Origin: CAXBBB01 sp963815505 | GTDB lineage: Bacteria > Bacteroidota > Rhodothermia > Rhodothermales > BA12 | Length of the DNA stretch: 64,000 bases | Direction: 5' to 3' | NCBI GenBank assembly: GCA_963815505.1 | Contig: CAWFGU010000003.1 | Coordinates: 99,480 to 163,479, forward strand | In this document: piece by piece, positions 30,713-40,810 of the stretch | Numbering within the stretch: position 1 is the first letter of the stretch | Layout of the letters: the number at the start of each line of letters is the position of its first letter | Translations under genes and position numbers: made by a program | Notes under the pieces: generated by a model | Told to the model about the DNA's origin: nothing | Seen by the model: only the letters and a program-made list of their open reading frames with translations | Database searches by the model: none

Positions 30713-31819
30713 CTAGGAACTGTTCTCGTCGCTCGTGCCGGCGTGCTCCTCCTGTTCGTTCAGCCCGCACTGGGGGTCTGATACAATCCGCTCCATGCCC
30801 TCCAGCAGATTGAGCGCCTCCGGCGACACTTCACCAGCGAGTGCGGCTGATCCGCCTGCTCCGACGAGGCGCTCGAAGGCGTCGGCGAGCACTTCGTCCA
30901 CGGCCATCGTGTAGTCGGTGAGCCCCCCCACTCGCTCGAGGAAGCCGGTTACCTCTTCGACGGCGTACGGGCCGCGCGCAGCGTCCGAGCCTACGCCCAC
31001 GAACCCGCTCTCGTAGTATCCCGCAATGAGTGACAGTCGCGAGAGCAGACCCTTGTACCCTTCGTACCGGTCCGACTCGGCGTAGGTCACGAGCGCGGCC
31101 TCCATCGGCTGGCCCGAAGGACCACGCACAATAGTCACATAGCCGAGGTGGGCGTCGGGGTTAGTCAATCCTCGGGCAGCGAGCCAGTCCGGCGCGAGCA
31201 GCGTGTCGGCGCGCTGGAAGCCGAGGAGCGCGTAGAGCGAGTCGCGCGCGACAGGATTGGCGCGCGAGTAGACGTGGAACAGCTCGTGGAGCAGCGTGCT
31301 CTCTATCGACCGGCGAACGGGGCCGATGTGGGACGTGATGAGGGGCGGTCCCACCTCGGAACTGGGCATGACGACGGCACCCGCAACGGTATGGTAGGCT
31401 CCAAATTCCTGGTTGCGCTTGGCCTTGACGAGACGCAGCGTGTCGGGAAGAGCGCAGGTCGCGACCGCCGCCACACGCTCCAAAGCGGACGCGGCGACGC
31501 CCGAGATGGCGTGGCGCTCGCCGCCCGACCAGTCGCGCGTGCGATCAGCGGCCCAGAATGCCGTTCGCGCGTCTGCCCTCGTTTCGAAGTTCTCTTTCAT
31601 CCTCAACTCGTAGTCGAGCTTTGAGAACACGTCGTCGTATCGGCTATCTTGAAGGTAGGTGTGGGCGGATTGGGCGTCCAGGAAGCGAACGGCGACTCCG
31701 GACGATGTGTCAACGACTGACGTGTCCAAGCTCGCGCATCCCATGAGAGTAGTCACGAGAAAAAACGCAGCCAGAGCAGCTAAACTTTGGTGCGTGACGG
31801 AGGAATCAAGAGCGTGCAA
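30713..31819 (-). CDS. lipoprotein with HExxH zinc-peptidase motif
   Basis: An exported protein with a lipobox (TTLMGC, Cys about 28 residues after the chosen TTG at 31819). It contains TLLHELFHVYSR, an HExxH motif in a helical context as in zincin metallopeptidases, preceded by a segment with MPSSEVGPPLITSHIG. The C-terminal half is helical and includes DEVLADAFERLVG, which could hold a downstream acidic ligand. The frame stays open to an ATG pair at 31957, but that would put 46 extra residues before the signal peptide. The family was not recognised. It sits in the accessory block between glgE and treS and ends in an acidic tail. Confidence 0.65.
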   Translation of the reverse strand: MHALDSSVTHQSLAALAAFFLVTTLMGCASLDTSVVDTSSGVAVRFLDAQSAHTYLQDSRYDDVFSKLDYELRMKENFETRADARTAFWAADRTRDWSGGERHAISGVAASALERVAAVATCALPDTLRLVKAKRNQEFGAYHTVAGAVVMPSSEVGPPLITSHIGPVRRSIESTLLHELFHVYSRANPVARDSLYALLGFQRADTLLAPDWLAARGLTNPDAHLGYVTIVRGPSGQPMEAALVTYAESDRYEGYKGLLSRLSLIAGYYESGFVGVGSDAARGPYAVEEVTGFLERVGGLTDYTMAVDEVLADAFERLVGAGGSAALAGEVSPEALNLLEGMERIVSDPQCGLNEQEEHAGTSDENSS

Positions 31820-31987
31820 AGGTCGAAAACAGATGAGTTCGACATCGCTACGACCAATTTTGCGGCTGGTTACGCGGTGACTGCTGAGATGACCTATACG
31901 ACAAGTCGATCGCTCGGTCTTATAACGCCGAGTCTTGATAAGATGGACGAACATCATCCCTCAAGATCAGGAAACCGGGCGCCAGTC

Positions 31988-32055
31988 CTAACGCTCTCGT
32001 CGCCTCGGATCACGCGCCGCGCCCCGTTAGTCCACTAGATTGGTGGGGCGCTTTT
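31988..32055. repeat. 68-bp direct repeat, copy A (contains a hairpin)
   Basis: This copy matches copy B at 33008-33075 at roughly nine of ten positions; all substitutions are transitions, plus one single-base gap. The right half folds into GCGCCCC...GGGGCGC (32019-32051) followed by TTTT. It lies between the 3' end of the lipoprotein gene at 32081 and the 5' end of the HExxH lipoprotein gene. The T run is on the plus strand, opposite to both neighbours. Confidence 0.85.
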
Positions 32056-32080
32056 CTGCTGGACCTGCGCGCTGCGCGAC

Positions 32081-32974
32081 CTACCGATCTCGTGCCAGCC
32101 GGTGACCTATACGCTGCCGAACACGCGTAATGCTTCCTGGCTCAGCAGCAAACCGCTCCTCTACCTCGGAAACAGAGAACCTTCCGGTCGGCGAGTCGAG
32201 GTCCAGCAACTCGGTCAGTACTTCGGCAGAGTTGTCGGACACCAAGTTGGCAACCATCTCGCCAGCGGTGAGGTGGTGTCTGCCGGGATAGATGTCGAGG
32301 AATATCTCAGGCGTTCCGTCCGACAGTTCGTTGACTACCAAGCCTACTTCAACGCTGTCCCGAGACAGTGCAGACCACGTTCCGCGTCCAGCACCGATTT
32401 CGACTATGCCGTCTGACATGAACGCAACGCGCTGCGGCTCGTCCGGTGGTCGGTATGTGTTGGAGACGAGAACCGTTTCTTCTCCCGCGACCACTACATG
32501 GATAGGATGAGACCAACCACCCGACACGGCGATAGACGCTTGTGGGGCGCGAGTGTCCTCCAAGAACTGCGTTGCCGTGAGACGCACTTGTCCACCCGCT
32601 CTGGCGATCAAGTCAGTTTGAGTAGATTCGAAGACTCGCTCGCCCGTGCTGTTTCTTACACGGATGAAGGAATAACCGTTGGTCAAGCAAGCTAGCACCT
32701 GATCGCTCGCACCTCGGTCGCTCACAAAACAGGTGCCTTGCATTCGGGTGAGCGTCGCCGACACGACCCCATCGATTTGGATTCGAACGTCCCGCTTCAC
32801 GTCCAAGTCGACGAGCACTTGATCGATTTGGCTTTCAACGAACAACGTATCGGCATGCTCAATCATGCGCCACACGCCGACCAGCGGATGGCCCGCCAGA
32901 ACTTCCTTTGGCTTCGCACTATCGCAGCCGACTAGAAGCGGCGCGAGAAGTAGAACGGAGATGAAACTACGCAT
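32081..32974 (-). CDS. lipoprotein of unknown function
   Basis: A 297-residue protein with signal peptide and lipobox (MRSFISVLLLAPLLVGCDS). The mature part is beta-rich: HPLVGVWRMIEHADTLF near the start resembles the first strand of lipocalin-like or META-type domains, followed by repeated strand pairs and a helical C-terminus (SVSEVEERFAAEP). No catalytic motif was seen and the family is not recognised. Codon use looks less GC-biased than in the flanking glucan genes. The gene is bracketed by the two copies of a 68-bp direct repeat, one 25 bases after its stop and the other 33 bases before its start, which suggests it arrived or was duplicated as a unit. Confidence 0.6.
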   Translation of the reverse strand: MRSFISVLLLAPLLVGCDSAKPKEVLAGHPLVGVWRMIEHADTLFVESQIDQVLVDLDVKRDVRIQIDGVVSATLTRMQGTCFVSDRGASDQVLACLTNGYSFIRVRNSTGERVFESTQTDLIARAGGQVRLTATQFLEDTRAPQASIAVSGGWSHPIHVVVAGEETVLVSNTYRPPDEPQRVAFMSDGIVEIGAGRGTWSALSRDSVEVGLVVNELSDGTPEIFLDIYPGRHHLTAGEMVANLVSDNSAEVLTELLDLDSPTGRFSVSEVEERFAAEPGSITRVRQRIGHRLARDR

Positions 32975-33007
32975 ACAGACAGATGGCACCGCCCGAGTAT
33001 ACGATAG

Positions 33008-33075
33008 CTAACACTCTTGTCGCCTCGGATCACACGCCGCGCCCCGCTAGTCCACTAGGATTGGCGGGGCGCTCT
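33008..33075. repeat. 68-bp direct repeat, copy B (contains a hairpin)
   Basis: The second copy of the 31988-32055 repeat. Its hairpin (33039-33072) has a longer perfect stem, GCGCCCCGC/GCGGGGCGC; two changes relative to copy A convert G-U pairs to G-C pairs, so pairing is kept. It is followed by TCTT and then, 41 bases on, the GTG start of treS, so it lies in the presumed treS leader. Confidence 0.85.
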
Positions 33076-33116
33076 TGCGTCCGCCTCCTCCCCTCTCCGA
33101 ACTCAACGCTCGCTCC

Positions 33117-36100
33117 GTGTCCGACTTCCTCACCGATCCGCTCTGGTACAAAGACGCCGTCATCTACGAACTGCACGTCCGCTCGTTCTACGACGCCAAC
33201 AACGACGGCTTCGGCGAATTCCAGGGTCTGCGCGAGAAGCTGTCCGTACCTCGAGCAGTTGGGAGTCAACACGCTCTGGCTGCTGCCCTTCCTCGACAGC
33301 CCGCTGCGCGACGACGGCTACGACACGGCTGACTACTACAACACGCTGCCGATCCACGGAAGCGTCGACGACTTCAAGGCGTTCATGGACGACGCCCACG
33401 CTCGGGGCATGCGCGTGATCACCGAACTGGTGCTCAACCACACCTCAGATCAGCACGCGTGGTTTCAGGAGGCGCGCGATCCGGCCAGCGACAAGCACGA
33501 CTGGTACGTGTGGAGCGAGACGCGACGAGAAGTACGACGGCGTCCGCATCATTTTTACCGACACCGAGGTCTCCAACTGGACGTGGGACGCCAAGGCGCA
33601 GAAGTACTACTGGCACCGCTTCTTCTCGCATCAGCCCGACCTCAACTTCGACAACCCAGCCGTCGTCGCCGAGATGGAGCGCGTGACGTTTTTCTGGCTC
33701 GACATGGGCGTCGACGGCCTGCGGCTCGACGCGGTCCCCTACCTGTTCGAGCGCGAGGGAACGTCGTGCGAAAACCTGCCCGAAACGCTCGACTATCTAG
33801 TCGATCTGCGCAAGGCCATCGAGGCGCGCTACGGTCCGGGTAAGGTGATGCTCGCCGAAGCAAACCAGTGGCCCGAGGACACGATTCCCTACTTCGGCGG
33901 CGGCGAGGGCGTGCAGATGGCGTTCAACTTCCCCGTCATGCCGCGCCTCTACCTGGCGTTGCAGCGCGAGAACCGGCGACCCATCGTCGAGATGCTCAAG
34001 CTCACCGAGGACATCCCCGACGATGCGCAGTGGGCCATCTTCCTGCGCAACCACGACGAGCTAACGCTCGAGATGGTGACCGACGAGGAGCGCGACTACA
34101 TGTACAACACCTACGCCGCCGACAGCCGGTTTCGCATCAACGTCGGCATCCGGCGGCGGCTGGCTCCGCTACTCGGCGGCGACCGGCGGCGCATCGAACT
34201 GCTCAACGGTCTGCTGCTCTCGATGAAAGGGTCGCCCGTTCTCTACTACGGCGACGAAATCGGCATGGGCGACGATCCCTTCCTGGGAGACCGAAACGGC
34301 GTTCGGACGCCGATGCAGTGGTCGCCGGACAAGAACGGCGGCTTCTCGCGCGCCGAGCACCACCGCCTGTTCATGCCGTCGATCGACCGGGGCGCCTACT
34401 CGTACGAGTTCGTCAACGTCGAGGACGCCGAGCGCAACCCGGACAGCCTGCTCCACTGGACGCGCGCTACGTTGGCCGCCCGCAAGCGCCACGAGCGCGT
34501 GTTCGGCAGAGGCTCGTTCGACGTGCTGGACGTGGACAATCCGGCCATTTTCTCCTACGTCCGGCGGTACGAAGGCGAGCAGATCTTGGTCGTCGCCAAC
34601 CTGTCGCGCTTTGCCCAAGCTGCCGTCCTCCCCACCGCCGATCTCGACGGATTCGTGCCGACCGAGATGCTCGGGCAGGCCGCTTTTCCGCCATCGGCGA
34701 GCATCCGTATACCCTTACGCTGGCGCCCTACGGCTTCTTCTGGTTCCGTCTCGACCCGGTAGCAGATCACGCGCCGGATGGCAGCCTGCTACTCGACGAA
34801 GGCGACACGCCCGTCGACCTGCCCACTGTCAAAGTCGCCGAGGGCCTGCACAACGTCCTCGTTCCTACGATGACCGCGTCGACGACGCCCGCCGACCTGG
34901 AGCGCGTTCTCCCCTCCTTCCTGCTGCGGCAGCGGTGGTACGGCGCCAAGAGTGCGGGCACACCGACCGTCGAAGTCCGCGACGCCGTCCGCTTGCAGGG
35001 CGGCGACTTGCCCGTCTACCTGAGCGAGATTCAAGCGACCGTTGACGGGCATGCGACGCGCTACCAAATTCCGCTGATGGCACTCGCCGAGTCCGACGCC
35101 GATGCCTTTCTCGACGCATACGGATCGGCCGCGCTGTGCTGGATCGATGGGCCCAACGGCAAGCGTTTGCTGGTCGATGGCACGACGGACGAGCGGTTCT
35201 GGTCGGCGTTCGTGCGCTGGTGGCAGAAGGGCGCCAAGGGCCGCTCGCTGCGCGGCCTGTACGTGCCTCGGATGGAGAACGTCCGCCTCGACGCGTCGAA
35301 CGTGCGCGTGCTGCGGAGCGAGCAGAGCAACTCGTCGGCCATCGTCGACGGCAGCCTGTTCGTCAAGTTGTTCCGCCGCCTCGAGGAAGGCGACAATCCC
35401 GAAGCCGAGCTGCTCGGCCATTTGTCGCAGACCAATTTCGCGTTCGCCCCCAAACTGCGCGGCACGCTCACGTTCGAGCGTCCCGAAACGCAGACTGTCC
35501 TGGCCATCGCTCAGCAGGCCCTCGACGCCGAGGGCGACGGCTGGACTTACGCTTTAGACTCGGCCACGACGTTTTTCGGACGCGCCGACGGGCGCGCGTT
35601 GCCGTCGGACGAAGACCGCTCGCCCGAAACTCTGGGGGCGTGGTTTGAGGAACTGGCACCCGAACTGATTCGCCTCGCGCGTCTGCTGGGCGTGCGAACG
35701 GCCGAGATGCACCGCGCGTTGTCCGAGTCCCAGTCCGACGCGCTTGCCCCCGCCGACTTTACGACCGATCACGCATCTGCGCTTACGGCGCGGGTACGCC
35801 GCGTGCTTCAAGACGCCCGCGACATCCTGACCGATGTGGACGGACTCGATGCCGCAACGCTCGACGGCACGCTGAGCAGCCTCGACGAGCTAGAATCCTT
35901 GGGCGAGGGCCTGCGCATCCGCATCCACGGCGACTACCACCTCGGCCAGACCCTCGTCGGCGGCGGCGACGTGTACGTGCTCGACTTCGAAGGCGAGCCT
36001 GCTCGATCGCTCGACGAACGCCGCGCCAAAGACAGTCCCTTGCGCGACGTAGCCGGAATGATGCGCTCGCTCGACTATGCCGTCCAGATGGCCCGCAAAC

Positions 36101-36363
36101 GCCTCACCGAACGCACTGACGACGAGGCCGATGCCGTCTGGGCCGGACTGCTATCTCGGGCGCTCCAGGATGCCTTTGCCGACGCCTATCTCAACGTCGC
36201 TGGAATCGAAGACTTGCTGCCCAGCATCGCCTATCGCGCGCCGCTTCTGCGCCTCTACCTGCTCGAAAAAGCGCTTTACGAACTGGGCTACGAGCGCAAC
36301 CACCGCCCCGATTGGCAGTGGCTGCCCGCCCAGGCGCTGAGCCGCATGCTGTCCCATAGATAG
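33117..36363 (+). CDS. treS: trehalose synthase-maltokinase fusion (three frameshifts)
   Basis: A fused enzyme: the TreS part interconverts trehalose and maltose, and the C-terminal kinase makes maltose-1-phosphate for GlgE. The GTG at 33117 starts SDFLTDPLWYKDAVIYELHV. The GH13_16 part shows DGLRLDAVPYLFEREGTSCE, MLAEANQWPED, LRNHDELTLEMV and YYGDEIGMGD. Frames break at about 33246 (extra G), 33523 (extra C) and 34689 (one base missing); repair restores KLSYLEQLGVN, DEKYDGVRIIF and AIGEHPYTLTL. From about 34850 the Pep2/Mak part follows: LPSFLLRQRWYGAKSAG, IHGDYHLGQTL (catalytic loop) and VLDFEGEP (metal site). Repaired length is about 1080 residues, normal for TreS-Mak fusions. Confidence 0.93.
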
Positions 36364-36399
36364 TAAACTCGCTGGCCTCTGCCGTTGGGGCCGCGAAGC

Positions 36400-37795
36400 T
36401 CAGCCTGCCAGTTCGGTCTTGAACCGCTCGGCGAGGGCGTCGGCGGCTTCGGGCGAAGGGCGCCTCGGTGTAGACGCGGACGATGGGTTCGGTATTGGAC
36501 TTGCGCAGGTGCACCCAGCCCTGGGCAGGTCGATCTTGACGCCGTCGACGGTCGAAACGGTCGCGTCGGCAGTCGGCTTGGTAGGTGGCGGCGATGGTGG
36601 CGAGCGCGGCGTCCACGTCAAACGTGCGGGCGTCGAGTTTGTGCTTGCCCATGTGGTAGGTCGGCAGGCTGGCGTGCCACTCGCTCATGGCGATGCCTTC
36701 GGTCGCGAGGTGCGTCAGGACGAGGGCGACACCGGCGAGCGCGTCGCGGCCGTAGTGCAGGTCGGGCAGGATGACGCCGCCGTTGCCTTCGCCGCCCAGC
36801 ACGGCGTCGACTTCTTTCATCTTTTCGACGACGTTGATCTCGCCGACGGCGCTGCGATACGTTTTCTGGCCGTGCTTTTTGGCCACGTCCTCGATAGCGC
36901 GGCTGGACGAAAGGTTAGTTGCGAACGGCCCGGATTTGTGCTTCCACAGAAAGTCCGCAGCGGCCACCTGCGTCAACTCTTCGGACACGTACGTCCCACC
37001 ATCGGCCACCAAGGCGAGTCGGTCCGCGTCTGGATCGACGACGATGCCCAGGTCGCAGCCCTGCGCGCCGACAGCGTCGATGATGCCGGTCAGGTGCTGC
37101 GGCAGCGGCTCGGCGACGTGCGAGAAGCGGCCCGTCGGCTCGCAGTTGAGGCAGACGATGTCTGTCACGCCCAGAGCCCGGAGCATGGCCGGAATCGCCA
37201 CGCCTCCGACCGAGTCGATCCCGTCGACGGCGATTTTGAAGCCGCGCGCCTTGATCTTGCCTGAGTCGACGTAGGGCAGCGCGAGGATGGCGTCGATGTG
37301 CGCTTGCAGGAAGTCCTTTTGCTCGTAGCTGCCCAAAGCGAGATAATCGGCTGTCGTGGGCTCGTTGTCGGCCAGCGCTTGCATGTCGCGCGCTTGATCG
37401 GGCGTGAGAAACTCGCCCTTCTCATTGAGCAGTTTGAGCGCGTTCCACTCGGCGGGGTTGTGCGAAGCCGAGAAGATGATGCCCCCCGCCGCCTGCTCGA
37501 ACAAGACCGCCATCTCGACCGTCGGCGTGCTCGCCAGCCCAGCGTCCACTACGTCGATGCCTGCACTCCGCAGCGTCGCCGCGACGAGTTGGCTGACCAC
37601 GTCGCCCGACACACGCGCATCGCGGCCGATAACGACTCTGGCATCGCGCCCGGTCGACTCGCACTGCTGCAAAATCCACGTCGCGTAGGCGCCCGCGTAC
37701 TTAGTCAGGGTCGGCACGTCGAGTCCGGCAGCCCAGATGCCCCGAATGCCGGAGATCGAGACCATGAGTGTTTTCTGAACAGGTGCGTCGGACAT
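36400..37795 (-). CDS. glmM: phosphohexomutase, GlmM/PGM type (three frameshifts near the 3' end)
   Basis: An alpha-D-phosphohexomutase of about 465 residues. It shows VSISGIRGIWAAG, the phosphoserine loop FSASHNPAEWNALK, the metal loop DPDADRLALV, the sugar-specificity loop GEGNGGVI, and, after repair, the phosphate-binding RKSNTEPIVRVYTEA. The ASHNP with EWNALK pattern is typical of phosphoglucosamine mutases in this phylum; phosphoglucomutase activity for the glucan pathway is an alternative. Frames break at about 36571 (extra base), 36529 (base missing) and 36455 (extra base), all within 120 bases; correction gives DATVSTVDGVKIDLP, GWVHLRKSNTEP and SPEAADALAERFKTEL. The ATG at 37795 is the natural start. 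It is convergent with treS, 36 bases apart. Confidence 0.85.
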
Positions 37796-37949
37796 ATCGG
37801 AGAGTATTCGGATGAGGAGTAAGCGAGACGAAGAGGCATACGCGCTTGATCCTGGGACATGCTCAATCGGGCCTGCTTCGCCCGCTATTTGCGAAACCGC
37901 CAGCCGCACGTCAGGTACTTCCGAAGGTAGACTTTACGCCCTCTGACTC

Positions 37950-38921
37950 GTGTCGCAGACGCCTTCTCAACGCCGGTTTGTCCGCTACGCGTGGGGCGTC
38001 GTGGGATATCTGGTGTTGGTGATCTTGTGGGGCGCGTTCGTGCGAGCGACCGGGTCAGGCGCAGGCTGTGGGGCTCACTGGCCGCTATGCAACGGCGAGA
38101 TCGTGCCCCAATCGCCGACGATGGAGACGATCATTGAGTTGTCGCACCGGCTCACGAGCGCGCTGGCGGGCTTTTTGATCATCGGCCTGGTTGTGTGGGC
38201 CGTTCGGGCGTTCGTGAAGGGTCACCCGGCGAGGCGAGCGGCGTGGTTCTCTCTCCTGTTCGTCATCACCGAAGGCGCCATCGGAGCGGGCATCGTGCTC
38301 TTCGAGTGGGTCGCCCACGACACGTCGACGGCACGCATCGTCTCGATTGCGGCTCATCTCGTCAACACGTTCGTGCTTGTCGCATGGCTCGTGCGGACGG
38401 CGTGGTGGGCCGATGGGCACGACCGCCCCACGTGGCGGATGGGTGGGCGATGGGTCGCCCCTGCCGCCTCGGTCGCCGGACTGGTCGGGCTGACGCTCGT
38501 GGTGAGCACGATGGGCGCGGTCACGGCGCTGGGCGACACGCTTTTTAAAGCTGACTCGACAGCTCAGGTGCTCGGTCAGGCGTTGGACAGCGGCGCCCAC
38601 CCGTTGCAGCAACTCCGCGTCTACCACCCGCTGCTCGCGACCCTGCTCGTCGGCTGGGCGTTCGTCGCTATTCCCAAAATTCAGGCGGCATTCGAGGGCG
38701 TATGGGTCCAGCGCTGGGGAACGCTCGTCGTCGCGACCGGCTTTGCCCAACTCGGCATCGGGGTGCTCACCATCTGGCTCAAGGCGCCCGTCTGGATGCA
38801 ACTCGTCCACCTTCTACTGGCCGACGTATTCTGGATCGGCCTTATCCTCTTCGCCTCGCAGGCGCTGTCTCACCCGGCGCGTGCGCGTGCTGCCGTCTAC
38901 CAACAGGCCGTCCCCGCATGA
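37950..38921 (+). CDS. ctaA: heme A synthase (COX15/CtaA family)
   Basis: A 323-residue protein with about eight transmembrane helices that hydroxylates heme O to heme A for cytochrome oxidases. It starts at GTG 37950. Seen are ILWGAFVRATGSGAGCGAHW, with the Cys-containing extracytoplasmic loop GCGAHWPLC, the heme-ligand helix IELSHRLTSALAGF, the second-half AAHLVNTFVLVAW, VYHPLLATLLVGW, and a final helix pair with QLVHLLLADVFW. The two-fold pseudo-repeat is clear. The stop overlaps the ATG of ctaB by four bases (ATGA), so the two are coupled as in many heme A operons. Confidence 0.9.
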   Translation: MSQTPSQRRFVRYAWGVVGYLVLVILWGAFVRATGSGAGCGAHWPLCNGEIVPQSPTMETIIELSHRLTSALAGFLIIGLVVWAVRAFVKGHPARRAAWFSLLFVITEGAIGAGIVLFEWVAHDTSTARIVSIAAHLVNTFVLVAWLVRTAWWADGHDRPTWRMGGRWVAPAASVAGLVGLTLVVSTMGAVTALGDTLFKADSTAQVLGQALDSGAHPLQQLRVYHPLLATLLVGWAFVAIPKIQAAFEGVWVQRWGTLVVATGFAQLGIGVLTIWLKAPVWMQLVHLLLADVFWIGLILFASQALSHPARARAAVYQQAVPA

Positions 38922-39862
38922 GCGAAGCCACCCCTCCGACCGACGCCCCGACCGTCGATCCCTCTGCCCAGACGACGCGCTTCCTGCAAGCGGCCTCGCC
39001 CACGCTGGCGCGCGATCTGTGGTCGATGACCAAGCCTGAGATCACGTTCCTGGTCGTCTTGTCGACCGTTGCCGGATTCGCGCTGGGCAGTCTGGACGGC
39101 GTGGCGGGCTGGGTGATGTTCTGGGCCGTCGTCGGCACCGCCTTGTGCAGCGCGGGCGGCGCGGTCTTGAACCACTGGATGGAGCGCGATCTGGACGCCG
39201 GTATGCGACGCACCGAGGCCCGACCGATTCCGTCAGGACGCATTTCGGAACGCGCGGCGATGTTTTGGGGATTGGGACTTGCGAGCGCGGGCGTCGGCAT
39301 CCTCTGCCCCCTCGTCAACCCGCCGACGGGCATCCTGGCGATTCTGACACTGGTGCTCTACCTCTGGGTCTACACGCCGCTCAAACGCCGGACACCGCTC
39401 AACACGCTCGTCGGAACGATCCCCGGCGCGCTGCCTGCACTGGGTGGGTACGTCGCCGCAACGGGCCGACTGGGCGCCTTGGGCTGGGCCGTTTTCGCGC
39501 TGCTCGTCGCGTGGCAGATTCCGCACTTCCTCTCGCTCGCCTGGATGTACCGGAAGGACTACGCGCGTGGCGGCTTCGCGATGAGTACGACGACGGACGA
39601 ACGCGGCACGTGGACCGCCGTCTGGATCATAGCCTTCACCGTTCTCACCGTCGCGTGCAGCCTACTGCCATGGACGATGAACGCAGCGACGTGGATCTAC
39701 GCCCTCCTGGCGACACTGCTGGGTCTGCCGTTTCTGCGCGCGTCGGTCGCCTTCTGGTCGGACCGCTCGAACGCGCAGGCCAAGCGCGTGCTCAAAGCGT
39801 CGGTGATGTACATCCCGCTGCTGGTCGTGGCACTGGTCGTCGACGTGCTGTGGCTCGCGTGA
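38918..39862 (+). CDS. ctaB: protoheme IX farnesyltransferase (heme O synthase)
   Basis: A 314-residue UbiA-family prenyltransferase that farnesylates protoheme to heme O. It shows the N-terminal motif SMTKPEITFLVVLST, the first Asp-rich motif NHWMERDLDAGMRRTEARP, the loop YTPLKRRTPLNTLVGTIPGA and the second loop MYRKDYARGGFAM. About eight or nine transmembrane helices are present. It overlaps ctaA by four bases and the following ABC ATPase start (GTG 39859) by four bases, giving a tightly coupled operon that makes the oxidase cofactor heme A from heme B. Confidence 0.93.
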   Translation: MSEATPPTDAPTVDPSAQTTRFLQAASPTLARDLWSMTKPEITFLVVLSTVAGFALGSLDGVAGWVMFWAVVGTALCSAGGAVLNHWMERDLDAGMRRTEARPIPSGRISERAAMFWGLGLASAGVGILCPLVNPPTGILAILTLVLYLWVYTPLKRRTPLNTLVGTIPGALPALGGYVAATGRLGALGWAVFALLVAWQIPHFLSLAWMYRKDYARGGFAMSTTTDERGTWTAVWIIAFTVLTVACSLLPWTMNAATWIYALLATLLGLPFLRASVAFWSDRSNAQAKRVLKASVMYIPLLVVALVVDVLWLA

Positions 39863-40810
39863 CCGGGGACGCAGCTCTCGACGCGCGCGGCGTATCGCAC
39901 CGCTACGGCTCGGGCAACGACGCTGTTCGGGCGCTGGACGGTGCGTCGCTGACCGTCCGGCCGGGCGAGTTGCATGCGCTGCTGGGACCCAACGGGTCGG
40001 GCAAGACGACGCTGTTTAAGATCGCGTCGACGCTGCTGCGGCCCGATAGCGGAACGGTACAGGTTGGCGGATACGACGTGTCGGCAGATCCCGAGGGCGT
40101 GCGGCGGAATCTGGGAGTGGTGTTTCAGTCAGTCGCGCTCGACGAGCAGCTTACGCTAGCCGAGAACCTGCGCACCCAGGCGGCGCTGTACGGCATGAAG
40201 CGCGACCATGCGAAGCAGCGAGCCGACGCTCTGATCCAAGCGCTCGACCTCGCAGGCTTACGCAGATCGCCGCGTGTCGACACTCTCGGGCGGAGAGAAG
40301 CGCAGAGGCGATCTGGCGCGTGGTCTGCTCCATCGTCCCGCCCTGCTGCTGCTCGATGAGCCGACGACCGCGCTCGACCCCTCGGCCCGGCGGCTCTTCC
40401 TCGACCTGCTCTCCGACATCCGGCGCAACGAGGGAACGGCGATCCTCATGGCGACGCACCTGCTCGAAGAAGCCGACGACGCGGGACACATCACCATTCT
40501 CGACCAAGGCAAGGTCGCCGCCACCGGCACGCCTGATGGTCTGCGCGATGCACTGGGCACGTCGGTGCTATGGATCACGCCCACGCCCGGTAGCGAGCCG
40601 CTGTTCGCACCCGAGACGCTTCAAGTCGACGCCTCCGACATGCACCACGCTGGGGGCCGCATCGGCATAGGGCACCCCGAACCCGCGCGCCTGCTGGCTC
40701 ACCTTGCGCAGGCGCACCCCGACGCCATCGCCGAAGCGACGCTGCGCCGACCGACCCTCGAAGATGCCTTTCTGGCCGCGACCGGCAACGCACTCCGCTC
40801 CACACCATGA
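39859..40810 (+). CDS. ABC transporter ATP-binding protein (one frameshift)
   Basis: The ATPase subunit of an ABC-2 type exporter, about 316 residues after repair. It starts at GTG 39859 overlapping ctaB (GTGA). Present are Walker A GPNGSGKTTLFK, the Q-loop VVFQSVALDEQLT, the signature LSGGEKRR, Walker B LLLLDEPTTALDP and the switch His in MATHLLEEADDAG. An extra T at about 40258, just before the signature motif, shifts the frame; repair joins QALDLAG to ADRRVSTLSGGE. The C-terminal 90 residues are a typical extension of the drug/Na-export subfamily. Position after ctaA-ctaB suggests a role in heme or oxidase assembly, but the substrate is unknown. Confidence 0.9.

Noticed and set aside
31988..33075. 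Insertion sequence or composite transposon bounded by the 68-bp repeats
   Set aside because: The bracketed gene is a lipoprotein with no transposase features, the repeats are direct rather than inverted, and no target-site duplication was recognised.
33117..34762. TreS as a separate intact gene followed by a separate maltokinase gene
   Set aside because: No stop, start or ribosome site separates them; a one-base correction at about 34689 joins them in the order known for TreS-Mak fusions.
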